Source: G963665495 sp963677785 (GTDB lineage Bacteria > Desulfobacterota > Desulfovibrionia > Desulfovibrionales > Desulfovibrionaceae). From it: DNA of 64,000 nucleotides. The stretch lies in assembly GCA_963677785.2 (NCBI GenBank), contig CAXXDH010000002.1, positions 62,001 through 126,000 of the forward strand, read 5' to 3'. Position numbers and translations under genes: made by a program. Of the stretch, positions 27,189 to 35,482 are shown piece by piece; position 1 is the first letter of the stretch; every line of letters starts with the position of its first letter. The notes beneath the pieces are model-generated. The model had not been told where the DNA came from. It worked only from the letters and a program-made list of their open reading frames with translations, and did not search any database.

Positions 27189-28673
27189 GTGAGCGAAACA
27201 CAACTTGTCCCCAGCGTCTCACTCCCGAATTCCAAGCTCTATGCGGGGGCGGTCACGGGCTTTGTCCGCAGCCTTTGCGAACTCGAAAAGCTTGACAGGC
27301 GCTCTGTCAACAGGCTTTGCCTCGCGGTCGAAGAGGCCTTCATCAACGCCGTGGCCCACGGCATTCCGGCGGGCCACGACAGCCTCCTCACGCTCAGCCT
27401 TTGTTTTCAGCTGAACACGGCGATAGCCTCCCTCCGTTATCACGGATACCCGATCGACCCGGACATGCTGCCGAGCATCCCGGCCGCCGCCGACGGCGAA
27501 GCCGCCCCTGGGCTCGGTCTGCTGTTCATGCACAGAATCGCGGAGCGGGTCGAATTCATCAACCACGGCTCCAAAGGACAAGAAACGCGGCTCACCATCC
27601 AAATGGGAGGCGAGCTGGACGTTCCACACTCGTCCGAACCGCCCACCGCGGCCCAAAAACCCGTCTCGCCGCCGCCCGCGTACTCCGTTCGCAAGATGCG
27701 GGACGAAGAAGCCGTGGAGGTGGCGCGCATGGCCTACCTTGCCTATGGCGACACGTACCCTCACGAGAACATCTACTTTCCCGAACGGGTGCGGGAGATG
27801 AATCGCCAGAAAAGCATGGTGTCCCTCGTGGCCGTGACCGACAAAGGCGACGTCGTCTCCCACGCAGCCCTCATCGTGAATGAAAAGAAGTACCCGGGGT
27901 TTGGGGAGCTCGGCCTCGGCTTCACCAAACCGGAGAGCCGCGGCTCCGGATGCGCCGGGCGAGTATGGAACGCATTGCTAGCGGAAGCCCAGGCCTTGGG
28001 GCTGTACGGCGCGTTCGGCATGGCCGTGACCAGCCACCCCATCACGCAGAGGTGCTGCCACAAGATGGGCCTCAAAGATTGCGCGTTTATTGCGGCGGGA
28101 GCGCCGCCCGTGAACTTCCAAAAGCTCGCCAACCTGGAGAACCGGGAAAGCTTCCTGCTGCAATTCAAGCTTTTTAAAAAACTACATCCAGCGCCCCTGT
28201 TCGCCCCTCCCGCCCACGAGGAGATGATTCGCGCGCTTTGCGGTGGACTTGGCGTCAAGCCGGCCTTATCCACCGCGGACCCCGGCCTCGCTCCCGAAGG
28301 CCCCGGGAGGATGAGCGTCGCCACCGAGCCGGCGCTAGGCGTCGGCCGGTTCTCGGTCCTGGAGATCGGAACAGACACGTTCGTCCGGATCCACGCCTTG
28401 AGCCTGTCCATGCTTATCTCGGGATGCGCGTCACTGACAGTGCGCATTCCGCTCAACTCGCAGTACGCCCCGTGGCTGGCCGAGGCGCTGGAGTCCGAAC
28501 CCGGCTGGTTCTTCGGCGGCGTCATGCCGGACGCCGAGGCCGGATTCAACCTGGTCATGCAGCACACGGGCAAGTACAGGACCGACTATTCCCGCCTCGC
28601 CGCCGAGTGCGAGGAAACAAGGCGTTTTCTGGAGTACATTCGAGAGCAGGACGAGCAGTCCCGTGAAATATAG
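27189..28673 (+). CDS. Fusion of anti-sigma (RsbW-like) ATPase and GNAT acetyltransferase domain
   Basis: 494 residues. Residues about 10-135 form a GHKL ATPase of the anti-sigma-factor kinase type: VEEAFINAVAHG is the N box and GLGLLFMHRIAERVEF the G2 region. After a Pro-rich linker, YSVRKMRDEEAVEVARMAYLAYG opens a GNAT N-acetyltransferase fold (about 155-310) with a GFTKPESRGSGCAGRVW segment like the acetyl-CoA pyrophosphate loop. The C-terminal 150 residues are not recognised. The start is GTG, with AAGGAAAA upstream. Such a fusion suggests a regulator coupling partner-switch signalling to acetylation, but no anti-anti-sigma partner gene lies adjacent. Both activities are inferred. Confidence 0.8.
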   Translation: MSETQLVPSVSLPNSKLYAGAVTGFVRSLCELEKLDRRSVNRLCLAVEEAFINAVAHGIPAGHDSLLTLSLCFQLNTAIASLRYHGYPIDPDMLPSIPAAADGEAAPGLGLLFMHRIAERVEFINHGSKGQETRLTIQMGGELDVPHSSEPPTAAQKPVSPPPAYSVRKMRDEEAVEVARMAYLAYGDTYPHENIYFPERVREMNRQKSMVSLVAVTDKGDVVSHAALIVNEKKYPGFGELGLGFTKPESRGSGCAGRVWNALLAEAQALGLYGAFGMAVTSHPITQRCCHKMGLKDCAFIAAGAPPVNFQKLANLENRESFLLQFKLFKKLHPAPLFAPPAHEEMIRALCGGLGVKPALSTADPGLAPEGPGRMSVATEPALGVGRFSVLEIGTDTFVRIHALSLSMLISGCASLTVRIPLNSQYAPWLAEALESEPGWFFGGVMPDAEAGFNLVMQHTGKYRTDYSRLAAECEETRRFLEYIREQDEQSREI

Positions 28674-28768
28674 CGCCACATGCTCCCTGTTTCGACGATC
28701 ACCTGGGGCCATAGCCGTGCACACCTATTCGCTTGTCCAAATTATTAATTGGAGCGCAAAATTCTGGC

Positions 28769-29190
28769 TCATTCGGTCAGAGCGTACTTCGCCTTATGGA
28801 TGCCCATGATCCTGAGTTTGAAGAATTCCAGGTCGCGGAAGCCGTAGGCCGCCACTTCAACGTCTTGATCTTGTTGTTCGTTCCCTCCATAGGGCCCGAA
28901 GTTATGCGGTGGTCGTTCCCGGCCAGGATGCCGAACCGGCGGTTCACCAGCGTCGCGGCAATCTTGACCAACGGCCCGAAGCCTGACGCCTGGACTCTGG
29001 CGATCCAGTCGTCGATCACCTGTTCCGCCGTGTCCTTGTTTGGCTGGCTCCATATCTGGCGAAGGTCTTCCTTCAAGTAATACGCCACAGCCAGGGGCTC
29101 ATTCATCTTCAGCGCCTCTTGAAGCCTCGCCGCTTTCTCCTTGCCCGGATTGAGATTTTCCGGATTCTTCGGCAAAATCCAGCGAGAGCC
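28769..29190 (-). pseudogene. ISL3-family transposase remnant, frameshifted
   Basis: C-terminal third of an ISL3 (IS204/IS1001/IS1165-type) DDE transposase. GPMEGTNNKIKTLK, including the conserved Glu context, reads in one frame. The expected continuation AYGFRDLEFFKLRIMGIHKA reads in another, so a frameshift lies near 28850. The first two thirds are missing. No inverted-repeat ends were seen near it, so it is a dead fragment. Confidence 0.85.
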
Positions 29191-29204
29191 TTTGAGCGCT
29201 TTCT

Positions 29205-29349
29205 TTGTTTTTGAATAAACTGTAGAATTTCTAAGTTTGTTGCGCTAGGTAGATCCAAGTCTACGACTGCCACCACGTAATCATCAGGGGATTTTGCCAA
29301 TAGAATGTGAGCTTCTTGTAATGAAAAAGCTTTTACAACACTACACTTT
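29205..29349 (-). pseudogene. Response-regulator receiver-domain fragment
   Basis: The frame reads VVKAFSLQEAHILLAKSPDDYVVAVVDLDLPSATNLEIL in pieces, which matches the central strand and phospho-acceptor region of a CheY-like receiver (the V-V-D-L-D-L-P segment). It is cut on both sides; the upstream sequence continues in a different frame and the downstream end runs into the ISL3 remnant. The stretch 29205-29497 is visibly richer in A+T than its surroundings and holds nothing else that I recognise. Confidence 0.55.
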
Positions 29350-29497
29350 GATTTTTCTCTTTATGCAGGTAATCCAATGAATAACTCTTCTTCTCTTTCT
29401 TTTGGTATTTCTTAATCTCTGAAATCGATCATTGCATCTCTTCTGTTACTTCTACTCCCAACTTTAACTTATACGTGGTCGGAATACCGGCCGCCGG

Positions 29498-30165
29498 TCA
29501 GCGGCTTATGGTGAAACCATGCTTGAAAGGATCTTCAGCATCTATGACTTGATGGTTGAATCCAGTGATCCAGGCGCTTCCCGTAATTTCTGGAACAATG
29601 GCATCATAGTCGCCCACCTTGGCGATATCCACAATCTTTCCCTTAAAAATCGAACCGATAACGCTTTCGTTAAGAAGAATCTGCCCCTTGCCGATCTTTC
29701 CTTTGGCGTACAGGTCGGCAATCTTGGCGGATGTCCCTGTTCCGCAAGGGGATCTGTCGACCTGTCCGTCTCCGAATATGACAATATTTTTAAAATGGTT
29801 GTCCTCAACCTCCTGGTAAATCTCGACCAATCCCACATTGCCTATGTCCAGGACCGGGTGCTTGATCTCCACTGTTTTATTGACCTTGTCCATCAGTTCC
29901 ATGCCAACCTTTGTCAACGCGCCGATGTTTTTCGGTTCTATCGCGAGCCCCAGTTGCTTCGCATCAACCAATGCAAAAAAATTTCCACCATAAGATATGT
30001 CAACCGTCACAGGCCCTTTCCCGTCCAGGTTGACCTGGACTCCCTTTTTGTACAGAAATGAGGCGACGTTTTTCACGGTTACTTCTTCAACCTTGTTTCC
30101 CTTCATTTTTCCCAACTGCGCTGACAAGGCCGGCTGGAGTATCAATATTGACCTTTGTGAACGGA
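29498..30165 (-). pseudogene. Proline racemase-family gene, 5'-truncated and frameshifted
   Basis: Encodes the last two thirds of a proline racemase/hydroxyproline epimerase-family protein: SYGGNFFALVDAKQLG, then DRSPCGTGTSAKIADL with the second catalytic Cys. The first third with the other catalytic Cys (the MCGH region) is absent. Family similarity extends upstream as TKVNIDTPAGLVSA, but in another frame; the switch falls at a run of five A (minus strand, 30106-30110). Broken at both levels, it is unlikely to be active. A sequencing error at the homopolymer could explain the frameshift but not the missing N-terminus. Confidence 0.8.
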
Positions 30166-30302
30166 TGCTGCAACTTGAAGACAATGCAGACATTGTAGAC
30201 CCACTTTGTTTCTATGTGTTTGAGGAAATCAAAAAATCGGGAGTAGGGCAGGGAGCAATGAAAAAAATGGGCCCCAATAGCGGGACAAAAACAGCACCAA
30301 CG

Positions 30303-30337
30303 AAAAAAGGGTTACTTCATTTTTGAAGTAACCCTTT
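30303..30337 (-). terminator. Intrinsic terminator of the tRNA-Lys region
   Basis: A perfect 14-bp stem (30306-30319 with 30324-30337) and a 4-base loop. On the minus strand it ends in a run of T (A run at 30303-30308 on the + strand). It lies just downstream of the tRNA-Lys 3' end, as expected for the original tRNA terminator. Confidence 0.88.
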
Positions 30338-30345
30338 GAAATCTA

Positions 30346-30395
30346 TGGTGGGCCGTGCGTGGCTCGAACACGCGACTCTCTGCTTAAAAGGCAGA
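30346..30395 (-). other. 3' fragment of tRNA-Lys(UUU): integration site (attL)
   Basis: On the minus strand the sequence forms a complete anticodon arm (TCTGC-CTTTTAA-GCAGA, anticodon UUU), a variable region, a T arm with the TTCGAGC loop, the 3' acceptor strand ACGGCCC, discriminator A and an encoded CCA. The D arm and 5' acceptor strand are missing, so it is not a working tRNA. A tyrosine integrase gene begins 168 bases away. This is the usual layout of an element integrated in a tRNA 3' end; an intact tRNA-Lys is predicted at the other end of the element, beyond the right edge. The rest of 30194-30563 has no gene. Confidence 0.8.
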
Positions 30396-30563
30396 TTTAT
30401 TATTATCATCAACCTTCACATCTCTTCACATAAAATTTGACAAATCAAATAGTTATCTTTTACTGTCTTCATGTCGCAATTCAAAAATTCACCTTCTTTT
30501 AGCTCAAAAAAGCGGGACAATAGCGGGACAACTTTTCAGCTACGTATAATGAGGGAGAAGCTC

Positions 30564-31805
30564 ATGGCGAAATGGATCAAATGTAAAACACCAGGTGTGC
30601 GGTATCGCGAACATACGTGCAGAAAGCACGGCGTTCGTGCGGATCGGTATTTTTCAATTCGCTATAAGCTGGCCGGAAAGGACAAAGAAGAAGCTCTGGG
30701 CTGGGCATCAGCTGGCTGGACAGAACAAAAGGCCGCTGAACACCTTGCCGAGCTGAAAAAAGCGCATCGTACGGGTGACGGAGAAAGGACGCTTTCTGAA
30801 AAACGCGCCAAAGCGGATAAAATCCGCCAGGAAAAAGAGCAATTGCGTCAGGTTCAAGAAAAAGAGTCCATTACCTTTGGCCAGGTCTTTGAAGAGCATT
30901 ATTGGCCGCACGTCAAAAGTTATAAAACAGCGCGTGTCATTGCTACCGAACGTTCGATGTATGACAAATGGATGAAAGCGGACCTCGCAAACAAGTCAAT
31001 GAAAGGAATCGTCCCGTTTCATCTTGAGAAAATACGTAAGACACTGCGAGATGCTGGCAGATCCCCACGTACGCAGGATTTGCCCATTGCCATGGTCCGC
31101 CAAGTCTACAATTTCGCTTTGGGCTCAGAGCTCTACATGGGGACAAATCCTGCCCACCAGTGGAAGGAGCAAGCAAAACTCAAGGGACGTACACAGATCA
31201 AAGACGCAAAACGAGTTCGCTTTCTGACGGAAGAAGAAGCTGCTACGCTTCTTGGTGCCCTCAAAAAAGCAAGTCGAGATGTATATGACGCGGCCTTGCT
31301 GAGTCTCTATACGGGAATGCGTGCAGGAGAAATCTTTACCCTGACCTGGAGCAATGTTGATTTCAATACGGGAATCTTGACTCTGCTGGATACGAAAAAC
31401 GGAAAGACACGGGCTGCCTATTTGACCGACCGAACCACACGTATGATGCAACGCCGATTTGCTAACAAAAAGGAAAATGATCTCGTCTTCCCTGCCCGTG
31501 GTGGCAATGTAACGATCCGTATTTCCAACACCTACCGCAAGGTCGTCAAAGATCTTGGCTTAAATGACGGCATAACCGACTCGCGCCAGAAAATAGTATT
31601 CCATACCCTGAGGCATACGTTCGCCTCCTGGTTGGTGCAGCAGGGTACTGATCTCTACACCGTCAAAGAACTGATGGGGCACAAATCCCTGGCCATGACT
31701 GAGCGATACGCCCATCTCGCCCCCGAAGGGCTGCGCGCTGCGGTAAATAAGTTTGATCAGGGGAAAAGAGGGACGGTTGCATTAAACGCAATCTGCAGAG
31801 TATGA
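30564..31805 (+). CDS. int: Tyrosine-type site-specific integrase
   Basis: About 413 residues of the phage/ICE integrase type. An N-terminal arm-binding DUF4102-like segment and a SAM-like core-binding domain (about 100-190) precede the catalytic domain with TGMRAGEI (Arg), DTKNGKTRAAYL (Lys), HTLRHTFASWL (HxxR), GHKS (His) and the nucleophile Tyr in TERYAHL. The start at the third ATG is chosen because AGGGAG lies about eight bases upstream; the frame is open to 30471. It reads away from the tRNA-Lys fragment and is thus the first gene of the element. It is predicted to integrate and excise the element at tRNA-Lys. Confidence 0.93.
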   Translation: MAKWIKCKTPGVRYREHTCRKHGVRADRYFSIRYKLAGKDKEEALGWASAGWTEQKAAEHLAELKKAHRTGDGERTLSEKRAKADKIRQEKEQLRQVQEKESITFGQVFEEHYWPHVKSYKTARVIATERSMYDKWMKADLANKSMKGIVPFHLEKIRKTLRDAGRSPRTQDLPIAMVRQVYNFALGSELYMGTNPAHQWKEQAKLKGRTQIKDAKRVRFLTEEEAATLLGALKKASRDVYDAALLSLYTGMRAGEIFTLTWSNVDFNTGILTLLDTKNGKTRAAYLTDRTTRMMQRRFANKKENDLVFPARGGNVTIRISNTYRKVVKDLGLNDGITDSRQKIVFHTLRHTFASWLVQQGTDLYTVKELMGHKSLAMTERYAHLAPEGLRAAVNKFDQGKRGTVALNAICRV

Positions 31806-31949
31806 CCAGCCCAACTAAGGAATTGATATTTTTATGTGGCAATTGACTTAACCACGTAGGGTGCTGATTTTCTGAAAAAAGCCAAAATAAAGAGCTTGAA
31901 ACGATAGCGGACTATATTTGGACTTTTCGTATAATCCAACCCGATTATA

Positions 31950-32621
31950 TTATGGTGCGGAGGGGACCAAATCTCTCATCTGTTCAGACAAAAGTTCGAA
32001 ATGTTCGGTGATTGCTGTAGCGACCAAGCTTTCATCATGATTATTTAAAGCATCATACATCATATTGTGCCGTTGGGCGAGTTCATCCATGCTGAGCGTT
32101 GATATGCAAGTACTGATGCGGGTGTAATCCCTGATTTTGCATTGATTCCAGAGATGAAGCAGCAATTCATTGTTGGCCATTTCGACAATTCTTTCATGGA
32201 AAAGACTATCGAGTTCAATAAACAGTTCGAACTCTTTATCTTTGCCGGCCCGTTCCATTTTTTGCATCAGAATGGACAGTTCATCAAGCTGAGCCGGGGT
32301 AATCGTGTTTACGATTGTCTGCATGGCAACGATTTCCAACGCACTTCTGACTTTGTAGGCATCAATGATACCTTGCTTGTCTACAACCCGTACGAAAGCT
32401 CCTTGATAAGGGCGGGATTCTATCAGGCCCACAATTTCCAGCTCCCGGATGGCTTCCCGTACGGGTGATTGCGAAACGCCAAGTTTGCGTGCTAATCTCG
32501 TCTCCACCACCCGGTCACCAGGCTTTAATTCGCCGGACAATATGGACTGTTTGATAAGATCTTTTATCTCGTGACTGTACAATGGTCGCTTTTTCAATTG
32601 TTCGATTGATTCAATACCCAT
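31950..32621 (-). CDS. GntR family (FCD) transcription regulator of the island
   Basis: 223 residues. The N-terminal winged helix has LKPGDRVVETRLARKLGVSQSPVREAIRELE. The FCD ligand domain carries ELDSLFHERIVEMAN and ITEHFELL. It is the first regulator inside the element. Upstream is a long AT-rich spacer. TAATCGATTA palindromes stand before three catabolic operons of the same element, and this protein is the best candidate to bind them; that link is inference. It shares family but little sequence with the regulator at 12180, whose candidate palindrome differs at inner positions. The likely ligand is an organic acid from the catabolic pathway. Confidence 0.9.
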   Translation of the reverse strand: MGIESIEQLKKRPLYSHEIKDLIKQSILSGELKPGDRVVETRLARKLGVSQSPVREAIRELEIVGLIESRPYQGAFVRVVDKQGIIDAYKVRSALEIVAMQTIVNTITPAQLDELSILMQKMERAGKDKEFELFIELDSLFHERIVEMANNELLLHLWNQCKIRDYTRISTCISTLSMDELAQRHNMMYDALNNHDESLVATAITEHFELLSEQMRDLVPSAP

Positions 32622-33267
32622 AATAAATCTGCATTTTATATTTTAGATTTTTTATATTTTAAGTACCTACGCGGTTGTTGGTCAAAAGCATTACTATTAT
32701 GCATTGACATCAACACCTATGTATGCTCTCATTCTGATACTTGTCTCCCCGTCTGTGTTTCTCGCCCCTCCCCAAAAAAAATCAGGGGCGCACAGGGCTA
32801 AACCCGGCAGCTATTGGCTGCGGCAAGCATCCTTTGACCATCGCAGAAGAATATCTTATTCAGACATGGTAAAATTGCATAAGAAGCCTGCATTTCAGGC
32901 AATTTGATACTGGAAGAAGTAAGAGGGCGAGTATCAATTTTTTCTGCATAATCGATTTTAACTTAAGTGCCTCCTTTGACAAAGTCAATGCTGCAAAAAA
33001 AAGAAAAAAAGTCATATGGTTGTCCGTTTATTTTTTAAGGAAAAGAGCCCGGCGCAGAGGACTTTTCGCTTCTGTATTTTGATGAATTATCAAAACCTAG
33101 TGTGCTGTTGATTTTTTTAAATTTGATGGCGCTCATTGTAAAATGTTTTCTGTACTACGCTGAGTTGCAGCAGAACCACTCCAAGGCCAGTTCGGAGGCA
33201 AAGGCGCCCGGGTCAGGCGGTCGGTGTTTAGACTTCCCCTGAAGCAATACTGGAGAAAGCGATTTCC
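32622..33267. promoter_or_regulatory. AT-rich divergent control region
   Basis: About 650 bases between divergent GntR and AraC genes with no convincing gene. It contains ATAATCGATTTT at 32948-32959, a one-sided match to the ATAATCGATTAT sites found before other operons of the island, and several A/T tracts. It presumably carries both promoters. Confidence 0.5.
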
Positions 33268-34284
33268 ATGTTTGAGATGACAAAGTTGGAACAAATTTAT
33301 CAGATTCTTTTTGAAAATGATCTGTCACCAGAAAACGCCATGGAAAGTGTTTGGAACAATCAGTTGCAAGGCTTCGACAAACAGGTGCTCCGCGAGGATT
33401 CAGTACAAAAACTGTCACGAGACAACAATGTCTACCCTGAAGAGTTGTTTATTGGTGCGGATGCTCATATTGCAGTGGTGCGCAGACCCCGGTTTCGTCC
33501 GCACAGTTACATGCACAGCCACGATTATATCGAACTGACGTATACCTACTCAGGGCAATGTGTGTTTGTCTCGCCGCGCGGGGAGGAAGTCGTCCTGCAG
33601 GCCGGGGATATCCATCTGCTCGCCACGGACACCAAACACCAGTTTTTTACCGATGCCGTTGATTCGATCGTCTTTCATATCGCTGTACGTAAAAGTACGT
33701 TCGACAAGGCATTCTTTCTGCTCCTGGATGCGGATGACGTTCTGTCCAACTTTTTTATCAGGATATTGTACGGCTCCACGCCCATTACTCATCTGCTGTT
33801 CAGAACTGGGAACGACCTGAAAATTAAAAAACTGATCCTGGATATGTACGGGGAAACGGCGTCTCCGGACCGTTTGACGAACAGGCTGCAGAATGTCTGT
33901 TTCGAGTGGCTTTGCATTTATCTCATGCGCAATTTTCAATGTGAAGCACCGGTGGCTATGGGGCCGGACAAGGGCAGAGACATCATGCAGATGCTGACCT
34001 ACCTCAAAGCCAATCTTCAGGATGTTTCATTGAAAAAAATGGCTTCTCATTTTGGCTACAACCAAGCCTATTTTTGCAGAATGATAAAAAAGTATACCGG
34101 TAAAAATTTCAGCAAGTTACTGAATGAATTGCGTATGCAGCAGGCCTGCGAATTGCTGCGTTGCAGGGATATCACCATTCCGGACCTGGCTGACCGCCTC
34201 GGCTACCAGGATTCCAGCAGTTTCTACCGCGCATTCAAGCGTACCTATGGCATGACTCCCACAGAATATCTGCAACGGGGATAA
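33268..34284 (+). CDS. AraC family transcription regulator
   Basis: 338 residues. A cupin-like sensing domain (MHSHDYIELTYTYSGQC, about residues 75-160) and a C-terminal pair of helix-turn-helix motifs (about 245-335) are seen: DVSLKKMASHFGYNQAYFCRMIKKYTG, then ITIPDLADRLGYQDSSSFYRAFKRTYGMTPTEYL, both classic AraC/XylS signatures. GAGAAAG precedes the ATG. It stands directly before, and on the same strand as, the PLP enzyme and first molybdenum hydroxylase genes, so it is the natural activator candidate for that operon. The inducer is unknown. Confidence 0.92.
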   Translation: MFEMTKLEQIYQILFENDLSPENAMESVWNNQLQGFDKQVLREDSVQKLSRDNNVYPEELFIGADAHIAVVRRPRFRPHSYMHSHDYIELTYTYSGQCVFVSPRGEEVVLQAGDIHLLATDTKHQFFTDAVDSIVFHIAVRKSTFDKAFFLLLDADDVLSNFFIRILYGSTPITHLLFRTGNDLKIKKLILDMYGETASPDRLTNRLQNVCFEWLCIYLMRNFQCEAPVAMGPDKGRDIMQMLTYLKANLQDVSLKKMASHFGYNQAYFCRMIKKYTGKNFSKLLNELRMQQACELLRCRDITIPDLADRLGYQDSSSFYRAFKRTYGMTPTEYLQRG

Positions 34285-34433
34285 ATTCTTCAAAACACAT
34301 CTTCGCTCCGCGTCATTCACTATATATACTCGCAGCACGTCAATTTCGGCCACTTTTTAGGACAATACGAGTTATTGATCCGTCTCTGGCGCATGCATAA
34401 GCTCTTCAAGAAAGTAAAACTGGGAGTTATCGT

Positions 34434-35459
34434 ATGCACAATCTGAATGACACAATAAATGCTATTCCGCGGCGGCATTATATCGCCCGGACGTCTCCAC
34501 TGCAACATTTGCCGCGGCTGTCTGCTGCTCTGGGCAATGACGTGCAGATTTACATGAAGCGCGACGACTTGTTGCCTTGCGGTGGCAGCAAAATACGCAA
34601 ACTCGAATTCCTTTTTCAGGAAGCACTGGACGCCGGAGCAGACACCATCATCACCGCCAGCACCGTTCAATGCCACCATAATCTGATGGCGTTGCTCCTG
34701 GCGAATCGGGAAGGGCTGAAAACCGAACTGATCATGGAATACTGGGCCAAGCCGGATTATACGTACGCGTCCGATAGCAACCACCATTTATACGAACTGG
34801 CCGGAGTCTCGCGCGTTGAAATTTCTCCCGCTCCTATTGCCGGCCCCGTGGAAAAACTCGAACTTGCGCAGCAGATGAAACGGGAGGCCGAGGCCCATGG
34901 CAGGCATCCTTATATTCTGGCTCGCGGAGGTACCTGTGCCCTGGGAAATTGCGGATATATACTCTGTGCGCAGGAATTGCAGCAACAGGCAAGGGAACTA
35001 CAGATTTCCATGGACTATGTGGTCTGTCCCAGTGGTACGGGCGGAACTCAGATGGGATTGTTGATCGGCCTGGAAGCAGGCGGATTTACTGGTCGGATCT
35101 TTGGTATCAACGTCTTCCAGCCCAATACGCAGCAACAGGAAACTCTGCGTAAAGCTCTGGCATCCACCTGCGATTTTCTGCAGATCACGTCTCCCGGAAT
35201 GGAGAAGATTCATTGTCGGGATTCGTATTTCGGCAAAGGCTACGCACAGCCAACAGAGGAACTCATGGAAGCAATCGTTCTGGTGGCCCGTACGGAGGGG
35301 ATTTTTCTGGACCCCGTATACGCGGGCAAAACCGCTGCCGGACTCATCGGGCTGATTCGCTCCGGAGAGATCAGAAAGGGCAGTACTGTGGTGCTATTAA
35401 ATACGGGCGGTATGGCGACGTATTATGATTATTCCTCCATTGCCGGGATATCCGGTTGA
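34434..35459 (+). CDS. PLP-dependent lyase, D-cysteine desulfhydrase/ACC deaminase family
   Basis: 341 residues of the fold-type II PLP family that includes D-cysteine desulfhydrase, ACC deaminase and L-cysteate sulfo-lyase, which remove small groups from amino acids to give 2-oxoacids and ammonia. KRDDLLPCGGSKIRKLEFL holds the PLP lysine (about residue 53). Two motifs deviate: GGSK replaces the usual GGNK, and the usual QSNH/QSNQ segment reads TVQCHHNLM, so the substrate may differ. The C-terminal LLNTGGMATYY phosphate/ring-binding region is present. GGGAG lies about seven bases before the ATG. First gene of the operon with the first molybdenum hydroxylase. Confidence 0.82.
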   Translation: MHNLNDTINAIPRRHYIARTSPLQHLPRLSAALGNDVQIYMKRDDLLPCGGSKIRKLEFLFQEALDAGADTIITASTVQCHHNLMALLLANREGLKTELIMEYWAKPDYTYASDSNHHLYELAGVSRVEISPAPIAGPVEKLELAQQMKREAEAHGRHPYILARGGTCALGNCGYILCAQELQQQARELQISMDYVVCPSGTGGTQMGLLIGLEAGGFTGRIFGINVFQPNTQQQETLRKALASTCDFLQITSPGMEKIHCRDSYFGKGYAQPTEELMEAIVLVARTEGIFLDPVYAGKTAAGLIGLIRSGEIRKGSTVVLLNTGGMATYYDYSSIAGISG

Positions 35460-35482
35460 TTGAATGGCAGAAGGATTTATCT

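Noticed and set aside
30346..30395. Functional tRNA-Lys gene
   Set aside because: The D arm and 5' acceptor strand are missing; only the 3' part is present, so it is an attachment-site fragment.
30471..30563. N-terminal extension of the integrase
   Set aside because: Open, but the ribosome site and the usual domain start fit the ATG at 30564.
32704..32907. 67-codon open frame between GntR and AraC genes
   Set aside because: No ribosome site, no homology that I recognise, and atypical composition; treated as spacer.
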